A DNA stretch of 64,000 nucleotides from Clostridia bacterium. Lineage in GTDB: Bacteria > Bacillota > Clostridia > Oscillospirales > Acutalibacteraceae. The position numbers were made by a program, and so were the translations under genes. Numbering within the stretch: position 1 is the stretch's first letter; every line of letters starts with the position of its first letter. The notes below the pieces were generated by a model that was not told the origin of the DNA, ran no database searches, and was given only the letters and a program-made list of their open reading frames with translations. The stretch covers positions 310,001 to 374,000 of the forward strand of contig JAFQCT010000012.1 of NCBI GenBank assembly GCA_017399405.1. The letters are read 5' to 3'. Shown here one piece after another: positions 20,205-29,636 of the stretch.

Positions 20205-20214
20205 GTGGTCATTT

Positions 20215-20232
20215 CGACAAACTCAAATTTGT
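20215..20232 (+). repeat. solo copy of the composite-repeat terminal sequence
   Basis: An 18-base copy (CGACAAACTCAAATTTGT) of the terminal inverted repeat that bounds the ~270-bp elements at 28.1, 29.6 and 37.9 kb. It stands alone next to the terminator and may be a relic of such an element. Confidence 0.5.
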
Positions 20233-20233
20233 T

Positions 20234-21145
20234 TTATTTTGTTTTAATTGTCATTCTTGCTTTGAAGAAGTCTGCTATTTCTGTGTTTGCCATATCGCCA
20301 TAATGGCTAAATGGATTTATAACATTGAAAACATGTGTAAGATACTTACCGTTTTCTTTCTCATTAAAATCGTGGAATTTATTTTCGATTTTATAGATGT
20401 TAAGCAGTTTTTTAAGTTTATAACACTGCTTTTTAAGGAAATCGTTAGTTGCAGTATTCACATAATATGGCGGAAAATCCTTTGAGATTATCTGTGCCAC
20501 ATCAAGATATTTTCTATATTTGCTTTTTCTGTGTTTTTCACCCAACAAAACAGGTACATTTATATTCATAACAATGTTGGGGCTTAACAAATCAACCGCA
20601 GGGCAGATTGCCGCAACCGCTTTGAAGTCAAGACCACAATATGTAACACCAAAATCTTTTTGCATATCTTCATTAAGGTTGACAGCAGTAGTTACGCAAG
20701 AAAAATGACCACCTGCGGAGTCGCCTGCAAGGAAAATATTATCTAAATCAGCAGGGTAGTTTTTAAGATTTTCACTTAACCATTTAAGAGCTGCAAAAAT
20801 ATCGCGAATCTGGTCATCAAATCTTATACCATTACCTGCAAGACGATAGTTAATTGATGCCACTAAAAACCCTTTTTCGCTAAGCTTTAAGCAAAAATTT
20901 TTATTGATTTCTTTGTAGCCATACATCCAACCGCCACCGTGAATATCAATAATTACAGGCAAGTTTTCTGTTGTGTCTTCTGGATAATAAATATCAAGCA
21001 AATGTGCTTTCTCACCGTCATCGATATACGGAATATCAAGAATTTTAGTAAGTCCCTCAGGCTCAGTTTGTGACGCAATTCGTTTTGCGTCCATTTTTTC
21101 TGTATTTTCCCAGTTTTTTCTTAAAATTGGTTCAAAAATATACAT
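20234..21145 (-). CDS. Alpha/beta hydrolase, esterase/lipase (HSL-like)
   Basis: A cytoplasmic carboxylester hydrolase of 303 residues. The oxyanion-hole motif DIHGGGWMYG (about residue 86) and the nucleophile elbow GDSAGG (about 156) are clear. A downstream acid and the histidine in THVFNVINPFSHYG complete a plausible triad. The order resembles BD-FAE/hormone-sensitive-lipase-like esterases. The substrate is unknown. It is the last gene of the unit that begins with rny. Confidence 0.85.
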   Translation of the reverse strand: MYIFEPILRKNWENTEKMDAKRIASQTEPEGLTKILDIPYIDDGEKAHLLDIYYPEDTTENLPVIIDIHGGGWMYGYKEINKNFCLKLSEKGFLVASINYRLAGNGIRFDDQIRDIFAALKWLSENLKNYPADLDNIFLAGDSAGGHFSCVTTAVNLNEDMQKDFGVTYCGLDFKAVAAICPAVDLLSPNIVMNINVPVLLGEKHRKSKYRKYLDVAQIISKDFPPYYVNTATNDFLKKQCYKLKKLLNIYKIENKFHDFNEKENGKYLTHVFNVINPFSHYGDMANTEIADFFKARMTIKTK

Positions 21146-21159
21146 AATAATCCCCTTTC

Positions 21160-21184
21160 GCAGGCGTGGAAGCCTGCCACTACG
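21160..21184 (+). repeat. short hairpin repeat (hairpin followed by CACTAC)
   Basis: A 6-bp perfect stem (GCAGGC/GCCTGC) is followed by CACTACG. The same plan, a GC-rich hairpin followed by C(C/A)CTAC, recurs at 38045 and 63696, suggesting a dispersed short palindromic family. It sits in the 43-base gap between two genes. Confidence 0.45.
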
Positions 21185-21188
21185 CGTT

Positions 21189-21848
21189 TTATGGATGTGG
21201 TTTATCGTTACGGTAAGCGTCCATTATATCGCGGAAAACTTCTCCGTTTGATGGTGGTGTCCAGGTAATTGCATCTGCACCCGCCTTAATTGTTGCTTTT
21301 ATGCTTTCTTCTGTTGGTCCACCCGTTGCCATAATAGGCACATCAGGGAATTTTTCACGAATTTTCGCAACAAGTTCGGGTGTTTGAGCCGCCGCTGAAA
21401 CATTTAATATTTGTGCACCTGCATCAAGTCTGCCGGCAATATCGTCTTCTTTGACAACTGTAATCACAATAGGCAAATCCACAACTTTTGCAACTTCGCG
21501 GATTGTATCATTTGAGGTTGGTGCGTTAAGCACAACCCCGGTTGCCCCTTGATATTCTGCGTGACGGGCAAGGTTTATAACTCTCTCACCCTTTGTTAGT
21601 CCTCCACCAACTCCCACAAAAACAGGGCAATCGGCCGCCATCATAACTGCTTGTGTTATAACCGGTTGTGGTGTAAACGGATAAACCGCAATTACTGCGT
21701 CTGCATTACAATTACGCAAAATACTTACATCTGTTGAAAACACAATAGATTTTATTCTTCTGCCAAAGATTTTTATACCTCTACACTCATAAATTGCATC
21801 AGGCACACTTAATCTAAAATCTCTTAAATATCCTTTAATTTCGTTCAT
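21189..21848 (-). CDS. TIM-barrel protein of unknown function (clostridial 'hydrolase' family)
   Basis: A 219-residue protein whose repeated beta/alpha pattern and Gly-rich loops (VGVGGGLTKGER, NVSAAAQTPE, MATGGPTEESIKATIKAGAD) mark a phosphate-binding TIM barrel like those of HisF, ThiE or IGPS. Close relatives in Clostridia carry only a generic 'hydrolase' label, and I know of no demonstrated reaction. The ATG at 21848 has AAGG nine bases upstream; an ATG four codons earlier overlaps that ribosome site. It lies between recG and the esterase. Confidence 0.75.
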   Translation of the reverse strand: MNEIKGYLRDFRLSVPDAIYECRGIKIFGRRIKSIVFSTDVSILRNCNADAVIAVYPFTPQPVITQAVMMAADCPVFVGVGGGLTKGERVINLARHAEYQGATGVVLNAPTSNDTIREVAKVVDLPIVITVVKEDDIAGRLDAGAQILNVSAAAQTPELVAKIREKFPDVPIMATGGPTEESIKATIKAGADAITWTPPSNGEVFRDIMDAYRNDKPHP

Positions 21849-21898
21849 AAATAACATCCTTTGTTTTAGGTTGTTTATATTATAACTGACAAATATTA

Positions 21899-23950
21899 CT
21901 AAATTGTGTTTGCTGTATTAGAAACCTGTAAACTGTAAACTTTCTTCATTACTTGCTTGCCGATTTTTTTATGTTCTTCTTTTTGGAAGTCTTTGTCGAC
22001 AGCCATAATCTCTTTTGCAAGTTCTTGCGTCTGCATAAGGATTTTTGTATCAGTTAAAATATCGGCAATACGAAGTTTCGGAAGTCCGTGCTGACGAGTA
22101 CCGAAGAAATCACCGGGTCCACGAAGTTTCAAATCTTCATCTGCAATCTTAAATCCGTCAGTAGTTTCACACATTATTTTCATTCTTGCAACTGCGTCAT
22201 CATTTTTTGCGTCTGTTACAAGAATACAAGAGGATTTAGCCTGACCTCGACCAACACGACCGCGTAACTGATGAAGTTGTGAAAGTCCAAAACGCTCGGC
22301 ATTTTCAACAACCATAATAACTGCGTTGGGCACATCAACACCAACCTCAATAACTACGGTTGAAATAAGAAGTTGCGTTTCACCTTTTTTGAATTTAAGC
22401 ATTATTTCGTCTTTTTTCTTTGGTGACATCTGCCCATGAAGCAAATCAAGTTTATAATCCTTAAAAAGTGGTTGTGCTTTTTTGAAATATTCTTCTGCAG
22501 AGAGTACTCCTTGCATCATTTCACTTTCTTCAACAAGCGGGCATACGATATAAGCCTGATACCCTGCGTCAAGATGTTTTCTTATATAGTCAAACATACT
22601 GCCACGCTTGCCTGAGTTAACTGTATATGTTTCGATTTTTTGTCTGCCCGGTGGCAATTCGTCAAGAATTGAAACATTAAGGTCCCCAAACATTATAAGC
22701 CCTAATGTTCGTGGAATTGGTGTTGCAGACATAACATAAATATGTGGATTATCGCCTTTTGCACAAAGTCCCGTACGCTGTTTTACACCAAAACGATGTT
22801 GCTCATCAGTAATAACAAGACCAAGTTTTTTGAATATAACATCATCTTGAATAAGTGCGTGTGTACCTATAATCAAATCAATTTCACCATTCAGAAGACG
22901 CTGTTTGATTTCTTTTTTCTCTTTAGCTTTTGTACTACCTGTAAGCAACTCGCAACGGATACCCGTACCCTTAAACATTTTTTCAAATGTTTCAAAATGC
23001 TGTGTTGCAAGCACTTCAGTTGGTGCCATAAGAGCAGATTGCATTTGGTTTTTTGCTGCAGTATAAACTATTGACGCTGCAACCGCAGTTTTACCGCTAC
23101 CAACATCACCTTGTAAAAGTCTGTTCATCTGCTTGCCACTTTGCATATCAGAAATTGCGTCTTTAACTGCTCTTTTCTGTGCGTTTGTAGGGGTAAATGG
23201 TAACAACTTAAAGAAATCTTCTGTAAAATCTTTTTCTATAATATTTCCTGTTTTAACAGTTGAGTTATCATTTTTAAGTGTCAACAAACTTAACTGTAAA
23301 ATAAATAATTCATCAAAAATCAATCTGTCACGGGCACTCTGCAAATCGGTGTCATCTTTTGGAAAATGAATGTCGCGGATTGCTTTATCAAGACTTACAA
23401 GGTTGAACTTTTTAAGTATGTAGTCAGGCAAATAATCCGGGATTGCATCAATGTTTTTCAAAGCGTTTTCTACTGCTGACTGAACAATTTTTGTTGTAAT
23501 TGTTTTATTCTGCGGATAAATCGGTCTGATTTCTACACTCTTTTCAGATTTCACAAACAAAGGTGTAACCATTTTGCGAGCCGAAAACTTGCCTAATGTA
23601 AGTTTACCGTAAAAAAGATATTCCTCACCGCTTTTAAGCATTTTATCAATATATTTATTGTTGAAAAATGTAACTGCAATAACATCTTCACCATCAGTTA
23701 CAGTAGCTTTTGCAATTAACATTCCACCGCGGACACGCTCATTTTTAACGGGGAACATAACTGTACCCTTAATACAAACATTTTCACCGATTATGCATTG
23801 TGAAATGGGAAGGATTTTACTCCAATCTTCATAAGCACGGGGATAAAAACGAAGAAGTTCCCCGACTGTTGACACACCAAGACTGCGAAAGCCCGTTGCT
23901 CGAGCTTCGCCAACACCCTTGATATACTTAATATCATCGGAAAACTTCAT
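21899..23950 (-). CDS. recG: ATP-dependent DNA helicase RecG
   Basis: A branch-migrating helicase that regresses stalled forks and processes recombination intermediates. The N-terminal wedge/OB region begins with IKGVGEARA. Walker A is GDVGSGKTAVA, the motif II box is DEQHRFG, and SATPIPRTLG and QLRGRVGRG mark motifs III and VI. The 683 residues are the normal length. It follows the solute-binding lipoprotein gene by 11 bases. Confidence 0.97.
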   Translation of the reverse strand: MKFSDDIKYIKGVGEARATGFRSLGVSTVGELLRFYPRAYEDWSKILPISQCIIGENVCIKGTVMFPVKNERVRGGMLIAKATVTDGEDVIAVTFFNNKYIDKMLKSGEEYLFYGKLTLGKFSARKMVTPLFVKSEKSVEIRPIYPQNKTITTKIVQSAVENALKNIDAIPDYLPDYILKKFNLVSLDKAIRDIHFPKDDTDLQSARDRLIFDELFILQLSLLTLKNDNSTVKTGNIIEKDFTEDFFKLLPFTPTNAQKRAVKDAISDMQSGKQMNRLLQGDVGSGKTAVAASIVYTAAKNQMQSALMAPTEVLATQHFETFEKMFKGTGIRCELLTGSTKAKEKKEIKQRLLNGEIDLIIGTHALIQDDVIFKKLGLVITDEQHRFGVKQRTGLCAKGDNPHIYVMSATPIPRTLGLIMFGDLNVSILDELPPGRQKIETYTVNSGKRGSMFDYIRKHLDAGYQAYIVCPLVEESEMMQGVLSAEEYFKKAQPLFKDYKLDLLHGQMSPKKKDEIMLKFKKGETQLLISTVVIEVGVDVPNAVIMVVENAERFGLSQLHQLRGRVGRGQAKSSCILVTDAKNDDAVARMKIMCETTDGFKIADEDLKLRGPGDFFGTRQHGLPKLRIADILTDTKILMQTQELAKEIMAVDKDFQKEEHKKIGKQVMKKVYSLQVSNTANTI

Positions 23951-23961
23951 AATTTCACCTA

Positions 23962-25455
23962 TTATAAATTACTATATAAATCAAATGGATTTTCTGATAA
24001 ATCCGCTTTCACATCTGCCGAAGTCACCACATAACCGTTTCTGAAAAGTACGGGTACAAAAGGATATTCTTCTGCAAAAATCTCGTAATATTCCTCTGTT
24101 GTAATCTGCCCCGCACGATAACGGAAATATTCTGTTGAGGCTTTACCCGACTTGTCAATTCCCGCACTCATTTTTCCGTTTTCAAGGAAAAACTGTGATA
24201 AATCCATTGAACCGTCAAGTTTGACTTCACCTAAATACATATCGTAATTACCTGCAGAAATACGCTGATTATAATCTGCAAAAGAAAGTGGTAACACATT
24301 GATATAAAAGCCCAATTTGTTAAGGCTATCAGCAATATGGAAGGCAGCCGCAAGACGATATTTGTTATCTCTGTTCACAATAAGGTCAAAAGAAAGCACA
24401 AAAGCACCGTTCGTTTTTGCCTTGCCTGAATATCTTGTAAAACCGCTTCTGTCAAGGATTTTCTCTGCAAGAGTTGTGTCCCCTTGAGAGCCGATTGCAG
24501 AAATATCTTCGTAATAATACGCACTTGGATTTACGGGCATTTTTATCGCTTTACCGTGGCCCTGATATGATGAAAGCACTATATCATCACCGTTAAGCCC
24601 TGCCGCAATTGCACTTCGGACATACTTGTTAAGCCCACCATTATTGTTGTTAAGTCCAAGATAAACCATATTGTTAAGCATTACTTCTTCTGTTTTGCCC
24701 GTAACACCTATATATTCACAGTTTGACAAATCACTGAAATACACATCAGTTGCACCGATTTTGAAAGCGTTTTCGGAACTTTTATTTGTGTCAATACTAT
24801 AAAGGTTGATTGTTTTTGACTTGTCAGCAACGCTTACGAGTTTGTTTTCGAGAACATAATAATCGCCACTACCAGTAGGGATTGCATTTTGAATGTCGGC
24901 TGTACCCTCTTTTACAACAGGAAAACAGAGTTTTGCTCCTGCGTAAACATCGGCATAATCAAGAGTGAACGCAACCGTAAATCTTGAAGTTGCAGTTGCA
25001 CTTGAAATGCCATTTAAGTAACCTGCCCAACCGTAAGATGCTTTTGCAAGATTGAAAGAATACACAACATCATAAGCGTTAATTGGCTGTGAGCCTCGGC
25101 AATTTGCATCTGTACGAAGATTAACGGTAGCAGTTGTACCGTTTACCGCTATGCTTTCTGCAATTACGGGAATAGTGTTGTAATTTTTGTCAACAGAAAA
25201 AAGTGGCTGAAAAATCAGGTTGCAGATATACAGATTTTCATTACTCTTTGCGAAAAATGGGTTTAATCCGTCGGTTTCGTTGTAAGGTAGTGAAATTACA
25301 CCGTCACCTTTTGGTGATGCGTCATTATCAGCACTAACACTCTGTTGTGTAGTGTCTGTTGTAGTTTCTGTTTCGGTTGGAGTTTTACCTCCACAAGCAG
25401 AAAAAAGCATAGTAACACATAAAAGTAATGCAATGATTTTTAACGCATTTTTCAT
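23962..25455 (-). CDS. ABC transporter solute-binding lipoprotein (family 5, oligopeptide/nickel type)
   Basis: A signal peptide ends in the lipobox LFSAC, followed by a Thr-rich spacer, so the protein is membrane-anchored outside the cell. The 497 residues follow the family 5 pattern: NETDGLNPFFAKSNENLY near the mature N-terminus, IAESIAVNGTTATVNLR, and NAYDVVYSF. No permease or ATPase gene is nearby, so it is an orphan. It is tightly packed between ymdB (4 bases) and recG (11 bases). The substrate cannot be told. Confidence 0.87.
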   Translation of the reverse strand: MKNALKIIALLLCVTMLFSACGGKTPTETETTTDTTQQSVSADNDASPKGDGVISLPYNETDGLNPFFAKSNENLYICNLIFQPLFSVDKNYNTIPVIAESIAVNGTTATVNLRTDANCRGSQPINAYDVVYSFNLAKASYGWAGYLNGISSATATSRFTVAFTLDYADVYAGAKLCFPVVKEGTADIQNAIPTGSGDYYVLENKLVSVADKSKTINLYSIDTNKSSENAFKIGATDVYFSDLSNCEYIGVTGKTEEVMLNNMVYLGLNNNNGGLNKYVRSAIAAGLNGDDIVLSSYQGHGKAIKMPVNPSAYYYEDISAIGSQGDTTLAEKILDRSGFTRYSGKAKTNGAFVLSFDLIVNRDNKYRLAAAFHIADSLNKLGFYINVLPLSFADYNQRISAGNYDMYLGEVKLDGSMDLSQFFLENGKMSAGIDKSGKASTEYFRYRAGQITTEEYYEIFAEEYPFVPVLFRNGYVVTSADVKADLSENPFDLYSNL

Positions 25456-25459
25456 TGTG

Positions 25460-26245
25460 TCACCTCACTGTAATCGCAGTTGCCTCAACAGTTTTTCCTG
25501 TATCGCGGTCAATTGTGAACACGCAACCCTGCATAAAACAAGGTGTGTCAGCAGTTTCAAACATAGGGGCAAAGCCTTTTTTGAATTTTTCTATAATAAT
25601 CTCTTTTTTTACGCCCAAAACAGATTCTTCAGGACCGGTCATACCTAAATCAGTAATGTAACCTGTACCATTCGCCATAATTTGTGCATCAGAAGTCTGA
25701 ATATGAGTGTGCGTGCCGAAAACTGCACTTACTTTTCCGTCAAGGAAATAGCCTAATGCTTTTTTCTCGGCAGTTGCTTCTGCGTGAAAATCAACAATTA
25801 TGATTTTTGTCTCTTTTTTTAGTTCTTCAATGATTTTTTCAGCAGTTTCGAAAGGGTCTCCGTGTCCTTCAAGCCAAACTCTGCCAAGAAGATTTATAAC
25901 ACCAACCCTGTAAGCACCTTTGTCGATAATTCCGTAACCTTTGCCCCAAACTCCGTCACCAAAATTTGCGGGACGGATTACACTTTCGGCACGGTCAAGG
26001 TATTCGTATATCTCTCTACGCTTAAAAGAGTGGTTACCGCCCGTAATAAAATCTGCACCGCTTGTAAAAATACTGTTGCAAGATTGAGGCAACATACCGT
26101 TGCCAACCGCTGAATTTTCACCATTGACAATACAAACATCAATGTTGTTTTCTTTTTTGAAATCTGCAAGTTTTTTTCGTAAAAACTCGCAACCGTTTGC
26201 ACCGACAACATCGCCGATACAAAGAATTTTAATATTGCGTGACAT
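25460..26245 (-). CDS. ymdB: YmdB-family metallophosphoesterase
   Basis: A 2',3'-cyclic nucleotide phosphodiesterase-type protein; its Bacillus homologue influences biofilm and motility decisions. Motifs are CIGDVVG at the start, NGENSAVG, GGNHSFKRRE, VDFHAEAT and FGTHTHIQT, the metal ligands of the family. The start at 26245 gives 261 residues, the normal length. It lies directly after rny, the same pairing as in Bacillus (ymdA-ymdB), which supports the assignment. Confidence 0.93.
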   Translation of the reverse strand: MSRNIKILCIGDVVGANGCEFLRKKLADFKKENNIDVCIVNGENSAVGNGMLPQSCNSIFTSGADFITGGNHSFKRREIYEYLDRAESVIRPANFGDGVWGKGYGIIDKGAYRVGVINLLGRVWLEGHGDPFETAEKIIEELKKETKIIIVDFHAEATAEKKALGYFLDGKVSAVFGTHTHIQTSDAQIMANGTGYITDLGMTGPEESVLGVKKEIIIEKFKKGFAPMFETADTPCFMQGCVFTIDRDTGKTVEATAITVR

Positions 26246-26316
26246 TATGCACACCGTTTCTATATATAGATTATTTTGCCCCGAAGCCGAAAGACAACGG
26301 GGCATAGTTTTAATTT

Positions 26317-27867
26317 TTACTTAGCAAAGTCTATCACACGATTTTCTCTAACAATGTTGACTTTGATTTGACCTGGATATTCAAGTTCATCTTCGATTTT
26401 CTTTGCAATATCACGAGCAACAATAACCATCTTTTCGTCTGAAACCTGGTCAGGATTAACCATAATTCTGATTTCACGACCTGCCTGAATAGCGAAAGAT
26501 TTTTCAACACCCTCAAATGATGTTGCAATTTCTTCAAGTTTTTCAAGACGCTTAATGTAGTTCTGCACATTTTCGCGACGAGCACCCGGACGAGCAGCTG
26601 AAATTGCGTCAGCAGCCTGAACAAGAACTGCAACGATTGTTTTAGCCTCAACATCACCATGGTGAGCCTGAATTGCATGAATAACTTTGTCGTTTTCTTT
26701 GTATTTTTTAGCAGCCTCAACACCAAGGTCAATATGTGTGCCTTCAAATTCACGGTCAAGTGCTTTACCTATATCGTGAAGAAGACCTGCGCGTTTTGCC
26801 TGTTTAACATCTGCACCAAGTTCCTGTGCCATAAGACCTGCAATATAAGAAACTTCAAGTGAGTGGTTAAGTACATTCTGGCCGAAACTTGTACGGTATT
26901 TAAGTTTACCGAGAAGTTTAACGAGTTCAGGGTGAACACCATTAACGCCTGCGTCAACAACTGCTCGTTCACCTGTCTGCTTGATTGTATGCTCAACCTC
27001 ACGCTTTGATTTTTCAAACATTTCTTCAATGCGTGCAGGGTGAATTCGACCATCTTGAATAAGTTTTTCGAGAGTAAGTCTTGCTACTTCACGACGAACC
27101 GGGTCAAAACTTGAAACTGTGATTGCTTCAGGAGTGTCGTCAATAATAAGGTCAACACCTGTAATTGTTTCAAGAGTACGAATATTACGACCTTCACGAC
27201 CGATAATTCTACCCTTCATTTCATCATTTGGAAGTGCAACAACTGAAACTGTTGCTTCAGCAGCGTGGTCAGCCGCACAACGCTGAATTGCACCTGAAAT
27301 AATTTCGCGTGCAAGATTATCACTTTCGTCACGAGTTCTCTGCTCAAAGTCCATAATCTTGAGTGCTTTTTCGTGAGTTAGTTGCTCGTCAAGTTCTTGC
27401 ATAAGAAGTGCTTTAGCTTGTTCTTTTGAGTAACCGCTAACTTTTTCGAGCATTTCAAGTTGACTGCGTTTAAGCATTTCAACTTCTTCCATTTTAGCGT
27501 CAGCTGATTTAAGTTTTTCTGCTAAAATTTCTTCTTTCTTTTCAAGGTTTTCAGTTTTCTTGTCAAGATTTTCTTCTTTTTGATTGATTCTGTTTTCTTG
27601 TCGCTGTACCTCTGCGCGTCTTTCACGAAGTTCTTTATCAACTTCACTTCTTAACTTGTGTATTTCGTCTTTAGCCTCAAGAATAGCCTCTTTTTTCTTA
27701 CTTTCAGCAGTCTGGACTGCCTGATTAACAATTCTTAATGCTTCTTCATTAGCGGAGCCGATTTTAGCTTCAGCAACCTTTTTGCGATAAAGATTACCAA
27801 TAGCGAAGCCAATTACTCCAAATACAACAGCAGAGACAACGGCAAGAATAATGGTAATTGGTTCCAT
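26317..27867 (-). CDS. rny: Ribonuclease Y
   Basis: A membrane-anchored endoribonuclease that starts mRNA decay. An N-terminal transmembrane helix is followed by a long charged coiled coil (~30-200), a KH domain ([15 protein letters not shown]), and an HD domain with HDIGKALD. The start at 27867 follows GGAGGG and gives 516 residues; the upstream extension to 27942 is implausible. A near-consensus promoter lies at 27978-28006. It heads the unit rny-ymdB-lipoprotein-recG. Confidence 0.96.
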   Translation of the reverse strand: MEPITIILAVVSAVVFGVIGFAIGNLYRKKVAEAKIGSANEEALRIVNQAVQTAESKKKEAILEAKDEIHKLRSEVDKELRERRAEVQRQENRINQKEENLDKKTENLEKKEEILAEKLKSADAKMEEVEMLKRSQLEMLEKVSGYSKEQAKALLMQELDEQLTHEKALKIMDFEQRTRDESDNLAREIISGAIQRCAADHAAEATVSVVALPNDEMKGRIIGREGRNIRTLETITGVDLIIDDTPEAITVSSFDPVRREVARLTLEKLIQDGRIHPARIEEMFEKSKREVEHTIKQTGERAVVDAGVNGVHPELVKLLGKLKYRTSFGQNVLNHSLEVSYIAGLMAQELGADVKQAKRAGLLHDIGKALDREFEGTHIDLGVEAAKKYKENDKVIHAIQAHHGDVEAKTIVAVLVQAADAISAARPGARRENVQNYIKRLEKLEEIATSFEGVEKSFAIQAGREIRIMVNPDQVSDEKMVIVARDIAKKIEDELEYPGQIKVNIVRENRVIDFAK

Positions 27868-27977
27868 TATGTCGTTCCCTCCTAAATAATATTTAATTTC
27901 AAAAGATATATCAAAAATATGTAATGAAATTAAGAGTATCAAGCATAGGAATACTATTATCCCATACTATCTTTTAT

Positions 27978-28006
27978 ATTTTACACAAAAATGAACACAA
28001 TGTCAA
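27978..28006 (-). promoter_or_regulatory. sigma-A-type promoter of rny
   Basis: On the minus strand, a perfect TTGACA (28001-28006) is followed by a 17-base spacer and TAAAAT (27978-27983), giving a leader of roughly 100 bases. Confidence 0.78.
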
Positions 28007-28065
28007 GGTTAAAATAAGTGCAAAGTGCAGAACGCAGAGTGCAAAATGAAATTAGTTTTAATTAG

Positions 28066-28332
28066 ACAAATTGGAGTTTGTCTAACTGTTTTATGTGTTT
28101 GTTTTTTTGCTCCCTCTGACGAGGGCACGGGCATCCAGTGGATGCCGAATTAGTGCTGTCTGAGCCGGCAGGCGAGTAATGAGCTGTCGAGCGTTAGCGA
28201 GACTGAGGGAGAGATACGAGCCGTTAAGTACTTTATCTCTCCCTCCGTCATTTTCTTACGAAAATGCCACCTCCCTCGTCAGAGGGAGGAAAGAGGATGT
28301 CTTTCAAACACCCCGACAAACTCAATTTTGTT
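28066..28332 (+). repeat. composite palindromic element, copy A (~267 bp)
   Basis: The outer ends are the terminal repeat ACAAATTGGAGTTTGTC and an inverted form near 28315-28332. The inner core (28109-28289) begins and ends with a CTCTGACGAGGG-type inverted repeat. It contains hairpins GGCATCC-AGT-GGATGCC and CATTTTC-GTAA-GAAAATG. The core is almost the same as copy B at 29683-29860, in the opposite orientation. The rest of the 27868-28438 gap holds the rny promoter and a further hairpin (28360-28421). No gene is supported there. Confidence 0.8.
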
Positions 28333-28359
28333 AAATATAATATCCGCTGATACAAAAAA

Positions 28360-28421
28360 TGTCACCCTGAACTTAAGTGAAGGGTCTCGTTTGAGATTCT
28401 TCGCTACGCTCAGAGTGACAT
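28360..28421. repeat. 62-bp palindromic repeat (GTCACCCTGA / TCAGAGTGAC type)
   Basis: An imperfect inverted repeat has ends ATGTCACCCTGA and TCAGAGTGACAT and inner arms GGGTCTC and GAGATTCTTCGC. Read on the minus strand it generates a meaningless 69-codon frame. It looks like another dispersed palindromic family, different from element A beside it. Confidence 0.6.
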
Positions 28422-28438
28422 TATAAGTTTTTAATATT

Positions 28439-29506
28439 TTATTTTGCGTAGGGGTTGGTGGTGAGAGAATCAACCGAACCAGACACAAGGTAAAGGTTAA
28501 TATCGTTTTTGTCAGCCGACTTCAATTCTCCATCGCCTGTTATGTCGCACGCCATTTTTTGTGCATCGCTCCAATTTTCTGTTGTCCCCAATAGCAAAGT
28601 TAAGTTAATTTCATTTACATCAGCTACTTTAACCTTGCCATCTCCTGTAACATCACCAAAAATGATTACGGTGTATGTGTCAGTTACTGTGCCACTTGAA
28701 TTTTTAACTTTTACCGTTGCACCAGTACCGTTTGTATAGCCTGATGAGTTTTCAACAAGCTCAAAACTACCGTTATTTACCTGAATGTAATCTTCAACGC
28801 TGTCACCGGCAGTAATACCGTAAATATATTTATTCGTTGTGTCAATTACAGTTGGCATATCTGCCTTTGCCACAAGGTCAGCACCGCCTGTTGTAATTGT
28901 TGCTGATTTTGACGCATTCTCAACATCAATATTTTCAACATTTTCAGGGATTGATGTAATTGTTGTGCCACTTGTTGTTGTGCCAAAATAGAGCATACCC
29001 TCAACATTATCGTCAGTTTTTGCAGACTCGGTAACGCATTTTACAAGTGCATCACCCGAAACATCTGATTTTGCTGTAATTGTAAATGTTAAAACAGTTT
29101 TATTATCGATAGTTGAAACCGTATCATTAGCACCGCCAATATATGTAACAAGCACAAAACCAAATTTTTCACTATTCATATTTGTGTTTGCATAGATTTT
29201 TGCACTATCAACAGCAATTAAGTCAGTTGTAACTTCTGCAACAGCATAACCTGTAAGAGTTGCAGTAGCATTGCTTACCGTAACCATTGTTTTGTCATAA
29301 AAAACAGGGATTGATGCAGTTGCAACAGGGTAATCGGCAGATGCGGTAACAGTTACAGTTGCAGATTGACCCGCAGTAAGTTCTGTTTTATTTATTGAAA
29401 TTGCAATTGATGTGTTTTTTGTGTTTGCAACTGTGCCAACAACAAAAACAGATACAACTAAAATTAAAGCAACGATAATTGCTATTATTTTATTTTTCTT
29501 TTTCAT
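28439..29506 (-). CDS. Secreted cohesin-like/dockerin protein
   Basis: An N-terminal hydrophobic segment (residues ~7-28) is a signal or anchor. Residues ~30-190 look like a cohesin or carbohydrate-binding-type beta sandwich (SIAISINKTELTAGQSATVT, PVFYDKTMVTV). A ~75-residue module (YIYGITAGDSVEDYI ... TYTVIIFGD) precedes a C-terminal type I dockerin with two calcium loops, GDVTGDGKVKVADVNEINL and ITGDGELKSADKNDINL. The same module plus dockerin ends the 1,868-residue protein. The gene is flanked by inverted copies A and B of the composite repeat. It may attach to a surface scaffold; no enzyme domain is present. Confidence 0.85.
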   Translation of the reverse strand: MKKKNKIIAIIVALILVVSVFVVGTVANTKNTSIAISINKTELTAGQSATVTVTASADYPVATASIPVFYDKTMVTVSNATATLTGYAVAEVTTDLIAVDSAKIYANTNMNSEKFGFVLVTYIGGANDTVSTIDNKTVLTFTITAKSDVSGDALVKCVTESAKTDDNVEGMLYFGTTTSGTTITSIPENVENIDVENASKSATITTGGADLVAKADMPTVIDTTNKYIYGITAGDSVEDYIQVNNGSFELVENSSGYTNGTGATVKVKNSSGTVTDTYTVIIFGDVTGDGKVKVADVNEINLTLLLGTTENWSDAQKMACDITGDGELKSADKNDINLYLVSGSVDSLTTNPYAK

Positions 29507-29636
29507 TACAACAGCCCCTTTATAGACGCTTTTTTATATTGTAACATTTATTTTTTTTATAGTCAATACTCTAAGAGAGTATATGTGAGCGCAAAGTGCG
29601 AAACTCAGAGTTCAGAGTGCTGATAGTTTCACTTTC

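Noticed and set aside
26277-26304. TGCCCCG/CGGGGCA hairpin between rny and ymdB
   Set aside because: A 7-bp stem with a 14-base loop and no U run on the transcribed strand; it is not convincing as a terminator.
28279-28488. 69-codon frame on the minus strand
   Set aside because: It is made of palindromic repeat sequence (28360-28421 and element A) with no ribosome site; a repeat artefact.
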